A DNA stretch of 51,138 nt, from NCBI GenBank assembly GCA_011523395.1, contig WTGW01000083.1, positions 1 to 51,138 of the forward strand, written 5' to 3'. Below, piece by piece: positions 9,911 through 19,572 of this stretch. Position 1 is the stretch's first letter. Each line of letters opens with the position of its first letter. The notes beneath the pieces were generated by a model, which was not told the origin of the DNA, ran no database searches, and was given only the letters and a program-made list of their open reading frames with translations. Source of the stretch: Acidimicrobiia bacterium (GTDB lineage Bacteria > Actinomycetota > Acidimicrobiia > Spongiisociales > Spongiisociaceae). A program made the position numbers and the translations under genes.

Positions 9911-9963
9911 CTCGTGAAGGAGCCCTTCAGGGCACCGGCATCCTGGCGGAAACGGAGGAAGCC

Positions 9964-10989
9964 GTGTCCTCATCGAACCCTGCTGCCAGCACATCATCCG
10001 ATCGATTGCTCTCCGAGACGGGAATCCTGGTAGCTGACGGAGGCATGGGCACCAGCCTGTTCGAGTTAGGAATGCCGGCCGGCGCCTGTCCCGAGTTGCT
10101 GAACGTGGATTGTCCGGAGATCGTGATCGAGGCACACTCGGGCTTCCTTGATGCAGGATGCGACATCGTTCTCACCAACACGTTCGGGGCCAACCGGCGA
10201 CGGCTCGCCCTGCACGGACTCCAGGACCGGGTTGCCGAACTCAACATGGCGGCCGCGGCGCTACTCCGGCGGCTGGCCGGCTGTCTCGGACGACCCGTCG
10301 TGGTAGCAGGGAGCGTCGGGCCCACAGGTGACCTGCTGGCACCCCTCGGCCCGCTCGAGCACGGCGCTGCCCTCGACGTCTTCGCGGAGCAGATCGACGC
10401 TCTCGTGCGGGGTGGCGTCGACGTGGTCTGGATAGAGACCATGTCTAGCCGGGAGGAACTGGAAGCGGCGTACGAGGCGGCCCTGTCGTTCCGGACGCCG
10501 GTCGTGGCCACGATGAGCTTCGACACTCACGGACGGACCATGATGGGCTTTCGTCCCGAGCAATTGGCCGCCTGGAGCCGCGCTCAGGCCGTCCTTCCGG
10601 CGGCGGTCGGGGCCAACTGCGGCGTGGGAGCCGGCGACGTGGTGCTCGCCGTGAGCGAGTTGGCCAACGCAGACCCGGGAACGGCCATCGTGGCCAAGGC
10701 CAACTGCGGCCTGCCCGCCTACACCGAGGGACACCTGGCCTATCCCCATGGTCCCGAGATCATGCCCACCTACGTCGATCTGGCGATCAGGGCAGGGGCG
10801 CGGCTGATAGGCGCCTGCTGCGGGAGCAGGCCCGGACACATAGCCGCCATCAGGGAGGCGGTCGATTGCACGCGTTCCACCCGGGGGGTCACCCGCGAGG
10901 AGATCGCTCGCCGCCTACCCCACGCACCGCGTCCGTCCCGCCCGGCCCCGGCCCAGCGCGAGCGCCGCCGCCGGGCCGCCAGGACCTGA
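9964..10989 (+). CDS. Homocysteine S-methyltransferase family (betaine-homocysteine methyltransferase-like)
   Basis: GTG start at 9964 after cggaggaa; GILVADGGMGTSLFELG, GANCGVG, LIGACCGS zinc-binding motif. The upstream ORF extension lies within the riboswitch. Confidence 0.85.
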   Translation: MSSSNPAASTSSDRLLSETGILVADGGMGTSLFELGMPAGACPELLNVDCPEIVIEAHSGFLDAGCDIVLTNTFGANRRRLALHGLQDRVAELNMAAAALLRRLAGCLGRPVVVAGSVGPTGDLLAPLGPLEHGAALDVFAEQIDALVRGGVDVVWIETMSSREELEAAYEAALSFRTPVVATMSFDTHGRTMMGFRPEQLAAWSRAQAVLPAAVGANCGVGAGDVVLAVSELANADPGTAIVAKANCGLPAYTEGHLAYPHGPEIMPTYVDLAIRAGARLIGACCGSRPGHIAAIREAVDCTRSTRGVTREEIARRLPHAPRPSRPAPAQRERRRRAART

Positions 10990-11227
10990 GCCTGTAGACG
11001 GGCACGACCCGGGTTCGAGGAAGAGCCGACCGAAGACGATCGCCGGCGTTGCGTCACGAACTGGCGGCAGGATGGGTCACTGCTCATGGAGGCGGCTCTG
11101 CTATCTCGGCTCGCGTGCTCCGAGGAAACAGAACGGAAAACCCGCAAGGTCGGGGCCACCTGGCGTACATTTGGCGACGCGGCGGCTGGTGGAGGATGCC
11201 CCCGGATCCCCTAGACTCGCGCCCGGC

Positions 11228-12373
11228 ATGAGCACTATCGCATTCGACCACCGCGCCCGGCGTCTCGCCCTTGATGCCGTGCTCGAAGAGGCGGGGGTGG
11301 ATCTGGTTTGGCTCCCGATCGGGGCCGATCTCGAGTACCTGACCGGCATCCAGCGGCGGGTACCCACCTTCGGTGACGTCAACTACGCGCACGGATGGGT
11401 GGCAGGGGCCTTACTGGCGCCCGGTCGGGATCCTGCCTTCATCCTCCCTCGCAACTACGTCGAGTTCGACCTGCCGGAAGGGGTTCCGGGCGAAGTGGTG
11501 AGCGTGAGCGAGATGGACGATGGGCACGCCTTGTTCTCACGGGTAGCCCGGTCCTTCCCTTCACCGCGAACGCTGGCTGTCGGGGCCCGCACGTGGGCCT
11601 CAGCCACGATGAACCTCCTCGAGGAGTTGCGAAACCCGCAGCTGGCCAACGCCAGCCGCCTGGTCAACCGTCTGCGGCGGATCAAGAGCCCCGACGAACT
11701 GGAACTGCTGCGCCGGGCCTGCCACGTGGCCGACGGAGCGATGGAGGAGACCAAGGCCCGTATCTCGAGCGGCGTCACCGAACTGGAACTGGCCGAGGAG
11801 GTGAACTACCACTTGCTCCGCCTCGGCTCCCGTACCTGGTCGTTCGACACCGCAGTGTGGGGAATGGGTCCGGGCGACAACCGGGACGCCAACGTCCGGC
11901 TCTCCCAGCAGGAGGTGCGCCCGGGCGTGGGTCTGTCCTTCGACTTCGGCGCGGTGGTCCAGGGCTACTGCTCCGACTTCGGCCGCACCGTCCGGATCGG
12001 CGAGCCTGACGACGAGTACCGCCACGTGTACGAAGTTGTCATGGCCGCCCAACGGGCCGGCATGAAGGCCGCCCGGCCAGGCGTCAAAGCCTCCGAGGTC
12101 CATCGGGCTACCCGGCAGGTGATCGTGGACGCCGGATACGGGGACTGGTTCCGGCATAGGACCGGCCACTGCATCGGCCTCGACGTCCATGAGGAGCCGT
12201 TCATCTCACCGGAGGACGACACCCCCCTCGAAGCCGGCATGACCTTCACCATCGAGCCGTCGGTCTTCTGGCCGGGCCGGGTGGGAGTCCGCGTGGAGGA
12301 CATCATCCTCTGCACCGAGGAAGGCGGCGTCAAGCTCAACGAGCACCCCACCACCATGGCGGTCCGCGACTGA
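11228..12373 (+). CDS. M24 metallopeptidase (Xaa-Pro aminopeptidase-like)
   Basis: Metal ligands intact: FDFGAVVQGYCSDFGRT, GHCIGLDVHE, TIEPSVF, VRVEDIIL. Confidence 0.88.
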   Translation: MSTIAFDHRARRLALDAVLEEAGVDLVWLPIGADLEYLTGIQRRVPTFGDVNYAHGWVAGALLAPGRDPAFILPRNYVEFDLPEGVPGEVVSVSEMDDGHALFSRVARSFPSPRTLAVGARTWASATMNLLEELRNPQLANASRLVNRLRRIKSPDELELLRRACHVADGAMEETKARISSGVTELELAEEVNYHLLRLGSRTWSFDTAVWGMGPGDNRDANVRLSQQEVRPGVGLSFDFGAVVQGYCSDFGRTVRIGEPDDEYRHVYEVVMAAQRAGMKAARPGVKASEVHRATRQVIVDAGYGDWFRHRTGHCIGLDVHEEPFISPEDDTPLEAGMTFTIEPSVFWPGRVGVRVEDIILCTEEGGVKLNEHPTTMAVRD

Positions 12374-12479
12374 CCCGGTCGGTGCCGTCCCGAGCCGGTT
12401 CTGGGATCGGCTCCGGGAGGATGCGCTCATAGATCCTGCATGCCCCGTACCGGGCGTGATCACCGCGACGTGGCGTTTC

Positions 12480-13217
12480 TCAGCAGTTCCGCAGAGGGAT
12501 GACATCGGCAGATCCCTCGAGCACCTCGAGGGCAATGGTCAACGCGGCGGAGTTGCTCGTAACGACGGGTCGTTCCAAACGATCCTCCAGCGTTTCCCGG
12601 CTCTCCATCCCTCGGAGGTTCGTGCAGGAAACGAACAACACATCGAACTCGCTCGGGTCCGCATGCTGCTCGACGAATGCCACGATCTCGTCAGGTCGGA
12701 CCCGACCAATGGAGACATTGTCGTCAAGAGACATCCCTACGATGGATCTCACGGAAACACCACGCTCCGTCAGGGTCCCCGCTATAGCCACGTTCAGTTC
12801 CTCTATGTAGGGAGTAACAACCGCGACGCGGGCGTCTCCGTACCGAACGAGAACGCGGCTAATGGCTTCATTCGTGCTGATGACGGGCGCACCGCCGGAC
12901 TCCTCAAGTTCCTCCACAAAGCGCTCCTCACCTGACTTCCCGAGAAGGGCTGCCGCGCTGGTGCAGGAGAAGACGATTGCGTGCATGTTTGCTGTCGCCA
13001 GGTCGGCGGCCGCTCGAGGCACGAACGATTCCAACATTGCCCTCTCGGCGGATGCCGTTACTTCTTCCAGGTAGGCACGCGCAGTATGGACGGTTACGCC
13101 GTCCGGTACAGACCGCGCGAAGTCAGGCTCCGCAACAGTGTTGGACGAGGGGACGATGAGGCCCAGACGCCGTGGGATGGCGGATGCCTCGCGTGCTGCT
13201 CCTGCCACTTCTCCCAC
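12480..13217 (-). CDS. Maleate isomerase / Asp-Glu racemase superfamily protein
   Basis: RLGLIVPSSNTVAEPDF, AIVFSCTSAAAL, VLFVSCTNLRG (two catalytic-type cysteines). Confidence 0.82.
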   Translation of the reverse strand: MGEVAGAAREASAIPRRLGLIVPSSNTVAEPDFARSVPDGVTVHTARAYLEEVTASAERAMLESFVPRAAADLATANMHAIVFSCTSAAALLGKSGEERFVEELEESGGAPVISTNEAISRVLVRYGDARVAVVTPYIEELNVAIAGTLTERGVSVRSIVGMSLDDNVSIGRVRPDEIVAFVEQHADPSEFDVLFVSCTNLRGMESRETLEDRLERPVVTSNSAALTIALEVLEGSADVIPLRNC

Positions 13218-13374
13218 GGTCGCTCACGCTATCCGAAGTGCTAGTCCTGGGCAAGACGCCAGGGTCGACCATCTCGTGTGGCAAGGCTCGCCGACGAAGG
13301 CGTCCCCGCAGGTCACAGCAGCGGGCCCGCAGCGTGTGTCGGTGGCGGAATCACCTACATCAGGGCGGTGCCGG

Positions 13375-14457
13375 TCAGCTAGGGCGGGCGGCGTACCAGG
13401 GGTTGATGACCTTATCGATGATCTCCCGGCGCTGGTCGGCCGGGAGGAAGGCGCTCTCCATGGCGTTGGTGGTTAGCCGGTGCACCTCGGGCCAGGACCA
13501 GCCGAAGGCTTGGCAGCACCCGTCGAACTCGCTCGTCAGCGAGACCCCGCTCATGAGCCGGTTGTCGGTGTTCACGGTCACGCGAAAGCCCAGGTCGAAA
13601 AGTCGGCCGATCGGATGGGCGATCATCGACGGAACGGCGCCGATGTGGACGTTGGAGGTCGGGCACTGCTCCAGAGGGATCCTCCGGTCGCGCAGTTCCG
13701 CGGCGAGCGAACCCAGGGCTCCGTCCGCTCCGATGTCGTCCACAATCCTGATCCCATGGCCGATCCGCCGGGCGCCGCAGGTGTGTAGGGCTTCCCGTAT
13801 CGAGTCGAGGCCGTCCGCCTCGCCGGCGTGGATGGTGTAGGGCATTCCCGCCCGGCGCAGCAGATCGAAGGCCGCCAGGTGATCGGAGGGTGGATGACCG
13901 GCCTCGGCGCCGGCGATGTCGAACCCCACCACACCCCGATCCCGATGCCGGAGCGCCAGCTCGGCCGCCTCGAGACTGTGGGGACCGGTCCTCATAGCGC
14001 AGACCAGCAGGCCCATCCGAATGCCGCGACCGTCGCTCCCGTCGCGGAACCCGGCTATAGCGGCCTCGACCACCCTGTCGAGTGAAAGACCGCCCTCGGT
14101 GTTCAGCTCCGGAGCGAACCTGACCTCGGCGTACACCACGCCGTCGTCCGCCAGGTCCTGGGCGCATTCGGCCGCCACCCGGTACACCGCCCCTTCCGTC
14201 TGCATGACGCCGAGGGTGTGGCTGAACATCTCCAGGTAGAGATCGAGGCTGCGACGGCGAGCGCCCTCCTGGATCCGGGCCGCCAACTCGCCCGGGTCGT
14301 GGGTGGGAAGGCCCCGGTACCCGGTCTCCCGGGCCAGCTCGACGATGGTGGAAGGACGCAGGCCGCCGTCCAGGTGGTCATGGAGCACGACCTTGGGCGC
14401 CTGCCGCAGCCGGTCGAAGCCGGGGCTACCGCCTGCTTGGGAGGGTTCAGTGGGCAT
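13375..14457 (-). CDS. add: Adenosine deaminase
   Basis: PKVVLHDHLDGGLRP, YTIHAGEADG, RIGHGIRI, VTVNTDNRLMSG; start set to ATG 14457. Confidence 0.88.
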   Translation of the reverse strand: MPTEPSQAGGSPGFDRLRQAPKVVLHDHLDGGLRPSTIVELARETGYRGLPTHDPGELAARIQEGARRRSLDLYLEMFSHTLGVMQTEGAVYRVAAECAQDLADDGVVYAEVRFAPELNTEGGLSLDRVVEAAIAGFRDGSDGRGIRMGLLVCAMRTGPHSLEAAELALRHRDRGVVGFDIAGAEAGHPPSDHLAAFDLLRRAGMPYTIHAGEADGLDSIREALHTCGARRIGHGIRIVDDIGADGALGSLAAELRDRRIPLEQCPTSNVHIGAVPSMIAHPIGRLFDLGFRVTVNTDNRLMSGVSLTSEFDGCCQAFGWSWPEVHRLTTNAMESAFLPADQRREIIDKVINPWYAARPS

Positions 14458-14527
14458 CCGGCGAGAATACCGGTCGCGAGGTCCCGGCCCGGGCATCCAG
14501 GCGACATGCCGCGGACGCAGTCAGGGG

Positions 14528-15913
14528 CTAGTCGGCGCCTTGGGTCTCGCGGACGTGTTGGGGAGGGCCATCGGGGCTCACCAACCGACCCCCATTCTCC
14601 CCTATGACCCGGCCGGCATCGAACACGATGCGTCCCCGCGACAGGGTGGTGAGCACCTTGCCCTTGAGCTCCATCCCGTCGTACGCCACGGCGCTCCCGC
14701 CCGAACGGGCCAGGAACTCGGATGAACGGACCGTGCGGGTGGCCTCGGGATCCACCAGCACCAGGTCGGCCTCCGATCCCGCGGAGATGGTGCCCTTGCG
14801 CGGGTAGATGCCGTACAGCTTGGCGGGGTTGGCGGTCATCACCTCCACCGCTCGGGCGAGCGGGAGGCGCCCGGTCAGGCCGGCATCCAGCATCGCCGGG
14901 ACCAGCATCTCCAGGGAAGGAATCCCCTGCCCGGAATTCGCATAGGCGGCAGCCGCCTTCTCCTCCGGAGTGAACGGGGCATGGTCGGAAGCCACCACCG
15001 ATAGCGATCCGTCCGCCAGCGCCTCCCACAGGTAGGCGGGATCCTCCGCCGGGCGCAGCGGGGGCGCCACCTTCACGAAGTTGCCGAACTCGGGAATCGC
15101 CGACTCGTCGAGAAGCAGGTAGTGGGGACACGATTCGGCGGAGAGATCGGCTCCGAGTGCCTGGGCCGCCTGGACCTCTTCCATGGCCAGGCGGGAGGTG
15201 ATATGGACGATATGGGCGGGCGCACCCAGGTCCCGGACGATGGTTGCCACCAGGCCCACCGCCACGGCCTCGACCAGGGGCGGGCGGGCCGGGTGTCCGA
15301 ACCGGTCCAACTCCTCGCGGAAGAGTTCGATCATCTGCTGGCTCTCGGAGTGGACCGCGCACCTCAATCCGGTGCTCGCCACCGCGCGGAGAGACTCGAA
15401 GATGCCCTCGGGAGATCCTGCGCAGAGCCCCTCGAACTCGTCGACTCGCTCCGGCGGCGGATGGTGGGTGAACAGCTTGAACGCTATGGCCCCGCACTCG
15501 GCCATCGCCTCCGCCCGGGCCGGATCGCTGAATCCGGCGCCCGAGTAGAGGGCGAAATCGATCAAGCTCTCGGCCTCCCCCAGCTCCCGGCGGAGCTCGA
15601 AGGCCTCCGGGGTGCTGCACGGCGGGTTGGAGATCGGCATCTCGAACAGGGTGGTCACCCCCGAGGCCGCCGCCGCGCGCGATTCGGAGGCGAAAGTGGC
15701 TCGCTCGGGATGGCTGGGCGCCCGGCAGTGGAAGTGGGCGTCCACCGCGCCGGGAATGACCAGCAGGCCAGAGGCGTCAGTCTCCCCGCGCGCCGGGCCG
15801 AGGCCACCCTGGGGGGCGACCTCGACGATGCGATCGCCCTCCAAGCCGACATCGGCGGGACGGGAGAGGCCGTCGCTCACCACGACGCCCCCGACGATCC
15901 TCAGATCGAGCAT
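14528..15913 (-). CDS. Dihydroorotase/allantoinase/dihydropyrimidinase-like amidohydrolase
   Basis: GAVDAHFHCRAP, carbamylatable Lys in AIAFKLFTHH, VASDHAPFTPEEK, NPAKLYGIYPRKGTI. Confidence 0.85.
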   Translation of the reverse strand: MLDLRIVGGVVVSDGLSRPADVGLEGDRIVEVAPQGGLGPARGETDASGLLVIPGAVDAHFHCRAPSHPERATFASESRAAAASGVTTLFEMPISNPPCSTPEAFELRRELGEAESLIDFALYSGAGFSDPARAEAMAECGAIAFKLFTHHPPPERVDEFEGLCAGSPEGIFESLRAVASTGLRCAVHSESQQMIELFREELDRFGHPARPPLVEAVAVGLVATIVRDLGAPAHIVHITSRLAMEEVQAAQALGADLSAESCPHYLLLDESAIPEFGNFVKVAPPLRPAEDPAYLWEALADGSLSVVASDHAPFTPEEKAAAAYANSGQGIPSLEMLVPAMLDAGLTGRLPLARAVEVMTANPAKLYGIYPRKGTISAGSEADLVLVDPEATRTVRSSEFLARSGGSAVAYDGMELKGKVLTTLSRGRIVFDAGRVIGENGGRLVSPDGPPQHVRETQGAD

Positions 15914-15945
15914 CGGTCAGCTCCGTCCGGTTCCCGCGTGGCTCC

Positions 15946-17190
15946 CTAGGCCCTGCGGTATCCGATCTCGGGTCCGGGACCCCAGCGGGTGCCCATGCCC
16001 TCGATGTCCCGCCCGACCTGGGTGTAACCGCCCTCGGACGAGAACGCCATCTGCCCTCGCACGAAGACCCGCCTGACATCCTTCATGTGGTCCAGCGAGT
16101 CCAGCGGATCACCGCCCACGGCCACCACGTCAGCCGTCTTACCGGCTTCGAGACTGCCCAACTCGTCCTCGAGACCGAGCAGCTTGATACCCCGGCGGGT
16201 GATCGAGTTCAGCGCGTCCAGATTGTCGGGGCAGACCCCGATCTCGACCATGAACTTGAGCTCCTCGGCGATGGCGTAGTGCGGCACCACCGGGCTTCCG
16301 GCGTCGGTGCCGAACACGATCGGGATGCCTGCCCGGGCCGCGGCCACGTTGCCGGCGAAGCGGCTCTTGTCGGCCATCTGGTCCTTGCGGCGCTCCACGT
16401 CAGACTCGGTCATGCCGAAGTCCCGACCGAACTTGACCTGCTGCACGAGCGGCGAGAAGGTGGTGACGATGGGAACGCCCTTCTCGACCATCTTGTCGAT
16501 GGTCTCCGGGGTCATCGACCCGCCGTGCTCCACGCAGTCCACTCCGGCGTCGACGACCCGGGAGATGGCCTCGTCGAAGGTGGCGTGGGCCGTGACCATC
16601 ATGCCGTTCTGGTGAGCCTCCTCGACCATGGCGCGAAGTTCGTCCATCGTGAACTGCACCTCTTCGTGGGAGCCCATGATCTTGATCCAGGTGGCGCCCG
16701 CCTTGAACTGCTCGCGGATGGCCTTGCGGACCCCGTAGATCCCGTCGGCTTCCCGGCAGCACCACCAGGTGTGTCCGCCGGTGGTGCAGATCGCCCGGCC
16801 GTTGGGGAACAGCCGTATCCAAGGCGCCCATCCGTTGTCGATGGCCGTCTTGGCGTCGATGTTGGCGTTGTTCATGCCCAGGTCGCGGATGGTGGTCACC
16901 CCGGCCGACAGGTGGCGATGGATGTTCATCACCGCCTTCATGGCGTTGACGGCCGGCGACTCGTTGGCCTGCATCTCGAGGTCGTGGGTGCCGTCCCAGC
17001 CCAGGTGAACATGGCAGTTCACCAGGCCGGGCAGCAGGTGCATGCCGGAGACGTCCACCACGTTGTCGCCGTTCGCGGCCGCGGCGGCGCCCACCGAGGT
17101 GATCTGCTCGCCTTCGATGACCAGGTCCTGTTGCGTGGAGGGCCCTCCGTCGAGGTTGACGACCACTCCGCCTTTGAGAATTGTGCGCAC
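15946..17190 (-). CDS. Amidohydrolase family protein
   Basis: LLPGLVNCHVHLGWDG, VTAHATFDEAI, FGTDAGSPVVPHYA. Confidence 0.85.
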   Translation of the reverse strand: MRTILKGGVVVNLDGGPSTQQDLVIEGEQITSVGAAAAANGDNVVDVSGMHLLPGLVNCHVHLGWDGTHDLEMQANESPAVNAMKAVMNIHRHLSAGVTTIRDLGMNNANIDAKTAIDNGWAPWIRLFPNGRAICTTGGHTWWCCREADGIYGVRKAIREQFKAGATWIKIMGSHEEVQFTMDELRAMVEEAHQNGMMVTAHATFDEAISRVVDAGVDCVEHGGSMTPETIDKMVEKGVPIVTTFSPLVQQVKFGRDFGMTESDVERRKDQMADKSRFAGNVAAARAGIPIVFGTDAGSPVVPHYAIAEELKFMVEIGVCPDNLDALNSITRRGIKLLGLEDELGSLEAGKTADVVAVGGDPLDSLDHMKDVRRVFVRGQMAFSSEGGYTQVGRDIEGMGTRWGPGPEIGYRRA

Positions 17191-17215
17191 GGTTGGTTTC
17201 CTTTCCTGGGTCCGA

Positions 17216-18598
17216 TCAGATCTTTCCGAGCCGGCGCAGGGCGTTGCCCACCGCGGCCAGGTTGGTAAGTGTCAATTCCGAGTAGTTGCGGGAGATCATC
17301 ACGCCGCCCGCTCCCCCGTCGAACGAGGCTTCCACCATCGCTTCGCAGTCTGCGGGGGAGATGTCCCGGGCCACCGTCTCCACACCGAGGCCTATGCCGG
17401 GGTAGACGGCCACCTCGGGACCGACCGCATCCACGTAGCGGCGGGTGAACTCGGCCACGTAGTTGGAGCTGAAGCCGGCCGGAGGGAGGTCCTCGAAGGC
17501 CGCCTCGTCCAGGCCGAGGATCTTGTACAGGATCGGGGTCCACTCCGATGGACTGGCGTCGCCGAGGATGGTCTGGCACAGGTTGGTCACGAACTTGGCG
17601 AACCGCGCTCCGCCCGGGGCGTTGTAGAACACCGGCTTCAGCCAGTCTGCGTACAGCTTGTACTCGGCAGGATCGTGCGCGGCCCGGAGCAAGGGGTTGA
17701 AGGTGTTGATCATCTGCCAGATCCCCAACCCCACCTGGTAGTCGTCGCCGAAGTAGCGCACCGTCCCCGATATCTCCCGGTAGAGGTCCTTATGGCCGTC
17801 CCACCACAGCTTCTGCCACTGGGAGACCTCGGGATACTCGAAGAGGTAGCGGAGGAAGGTGATCAGCTTGCCGTCGGGCGGCTGGTACCCGCCCCGCACC
17901 GAGGCCAGGTAGTCGTAGATCCTCCGGTAGCCCTCGGCCGCCCGTCCGGCATCGATGTTCCGCCGGTGGCCTTCGGAGCGGCAGTGGACGCAGAAGCAGG
18001 TGGGGACCTCGTTGCTGACGATCATGGAGGAGAGCGGGTCCTCCCGCTCGATGCCCCACATGATGCCGTTCAGGTCGTACTCGTTGAGCCAGTTGTCGAT
18101 CACCCCGAACCACCAGTTCCGGTAATCCGGGTTGTAGAGGCAGGGGCGGCTGGCCCGCCGTCCCCATGCGTCCACCTCGATGACCTGGGCGAACCCCGGC
18201 TGCCAGAGCGGCTTGGGGTTCTTGTGGGAGGTCTCGCAGTAGTACGGGAACACCTCCATGCCGCGCTCCCGGGCGGCGGGGATCACGTCACCCAGGATGT
18301 CGAACCCCTCGTAGAGGGGGTCAGGCGCGGTGAAGTCCTTGATCGAGGTGCCGTGGTAGTACCTGGGATCGGGAGGGAAGAATGCGCCGCCCTGCAGGTG
18401 GTCGGGCTCCTGCCCGCCGTGGTCGGGGAAGTCGTTGCTGCCGGAGCGCCCCGCGTTTCCCCGGGCCCAGGAAAGGGCGGAGATGAAGATGGCGTTCACG
18501 CCGGCCTTCTCCGCGAAGATGTCGAGCGTCTCCTCGATGCCCTCGTCGATGAAGCTGATCCCACCCACCTGCATGCCGACGAAGGTCCGGTCGCTCAT
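17216..18598 (-). CDS. Uncharacterised TIM-barrel / glycoside-hydrolase-like protein
   Basis: 460 aa from ATG 18598; motif PTCFCVHCRSEGHRRNIDAGRAAEGYRRIYDYL; Trp/Tyr/Asp-rich; GGAGGVMISRNYSEL C-terminus. Fold inferred only. Confidence 0.6.
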   Translation of the reverse strand: MSDRTFVGMQVGGISFIDEGIEETLDIFAEKAGVNAIFISALSWARGNAGRSGSNDFPDHGGQEPDHLQGGAFFPPDPRYYHGTSIKDFTAPDPLYEGFDILGDVIPAARERGMEVFPYYCETSHKNPKPLWQPGFAQVIEVDAWGRRASRPCLYNPDYRNWWFGVIDNWLNEYDLNGIMWGIEREDPLSSMIVSNEVPTCFCVHCRSEGHRRNIDAGRAAEGYRRIYDYLASVRGGYQPPDGKLITFLRYLFEYPEVSQWQKLWWDGHKDLYREISGTVRYFGDDYQVGLGIWQMINTFNPLLRAAHDPAEYKLYADWLKPVFYNAPGGARFAKFVTNLCQTILGDASPSEWTPILYKILGLDEAAFEDLPPAGFSSNYVAEFTRRYVDAVGPEVAVYPGIGLGVETVARDISPADCEAMVEASFDGGAGGVMISRNYSELTLTNLAAVGNALRRLGKI

Positions 18599-19572
18599 GT
18601 CACACCTCCGTTCCGGCGGCGGATGACCCTTCCGGCGGAGCCCAACTCCAGGGCCACGTTGTCGCCGGCGGGTGTTCCGGCGGTGTGGGGGGTCATCAAC
18701 AGGTTGGGCGTGTCGCGGAGAGGACTGTCGGGCAGGATCGGCTCCCACCAGAAGACATCCAGAGCTGCGCCGGCCAGATGGCCGCTGTTCAAGGCCTCCA
18801 TCAGGGCGTCCTCATCGACCAACCGGCCCCGAGCGGTGTTCACGAAGAACGACCCCTCGGGCATGAGGGCGAACTCGCGGGCACCCATCATCTTCTCGGT
18901 CTCGGCGGTGAACTTGTTATGTAGCGACACGCAGTGCGACTCGGCCAGCAGCTCGTCGAAGGGGAGGTAGCGGATGCCCAGCTCCTGCTCCTTCTCGGGT
19001 GAGAACCGGTTGCGCTTGTAGTAGACGACGTCCACCCCGAAGGCAACCAGGAGCTTGGCCGCGACCCGTCCGATCTGGCCGACCCCGACCAGACCCACCG
19101 TCTTGCCCAACACGGCCTCGAACAGATCCAGGCCCACCCAGTTGTAGGAGTAGTTGAGCTGGTCGGTGACGAACGGTTCCATCCCGTCCACGACCACCCC
19201 GTCCATGAGGCGCTGGTGGGCCGTAGGAAGCCGCTTGAAGAGCGCCAGGATGAGCATCACGGCGTGCTCCGCCACGCTGGTAGGCCCGGGAGACGTGACG
19301 GCCTCGGTCCAGGCTCCCATGGACTCGCAGACCTCTCCGGAGACGGCGGCGCCCCCCGACTCGATGATTACCACTCCCCTGAGCGATGACAGGGTGCTGA
19401 GACGGTCGTCCTCGACGCCCGCCTCCCGAAGCACCAGGTAGTCGGCTTGGCCGATGGTCCCGGCGCCGAGCGCGTCGGTGAGCACCGTGGCGCCGTCGGG
19501 GAGTGCCCTCCGGAGGGCCTCCACCTGGGCGGCCGTGAACTCCTCTACGACAGCTACCTTCGGGCCGCTCAT
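18595..19572 (-). CDS. D-isomer 2-hydroxyacid dehydrogenase family protein
   Basis: TVGLVGVGQIGRVAAKLLVAFG Rossmann motif, GSFFVNTARGRLVDEDAL, LLMTPHTAG; 4-bp overlap with the next gene. Confidence 0.87.
   Translation of the reverse strand: MSGPKVAVVEEFTAAQVEALRRALPDGATVLTDALGAGTIGQADYLVLREAGVEDDRLSTLSSLRGVVIIESGGAAVSGEVCESMGAWTEAVTSPGPTSVAEHAVMLILALFKRLPTAHQRLMDGVVVDGMEPFVTDQLNYSYNWVGLDLFEAVLGKTVGLVGVGQIGRVAAKLLVAFGVDVVYYKRNRFSPEKEQELGIRYLPFDELLAESHCVSLHNKFTAETEKMMGAREFALMPEGSFFVNTARGRLVDEDALMEALNSGHLAGAALDVFWWEPILPDSPLRDTPNLLMTPHTAGTPAGDNVALELGSAGRVIRRRNGGVT

Noticed and set aside
9811-9963. N-terminal extension of the homocysteine methyltransferase ORF
   Set aside because: Starts at a TTG inside the SAM-II aptamer and runs through the hairpin; GTG 9964 with an RBS is a better start.
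17042-18970. 642-aa plus-strand ORF, and 16087-17268 (393 aa)
   Set aside because: Antisense to convincing coupled minus-strand genes; compositionally shadow-like.
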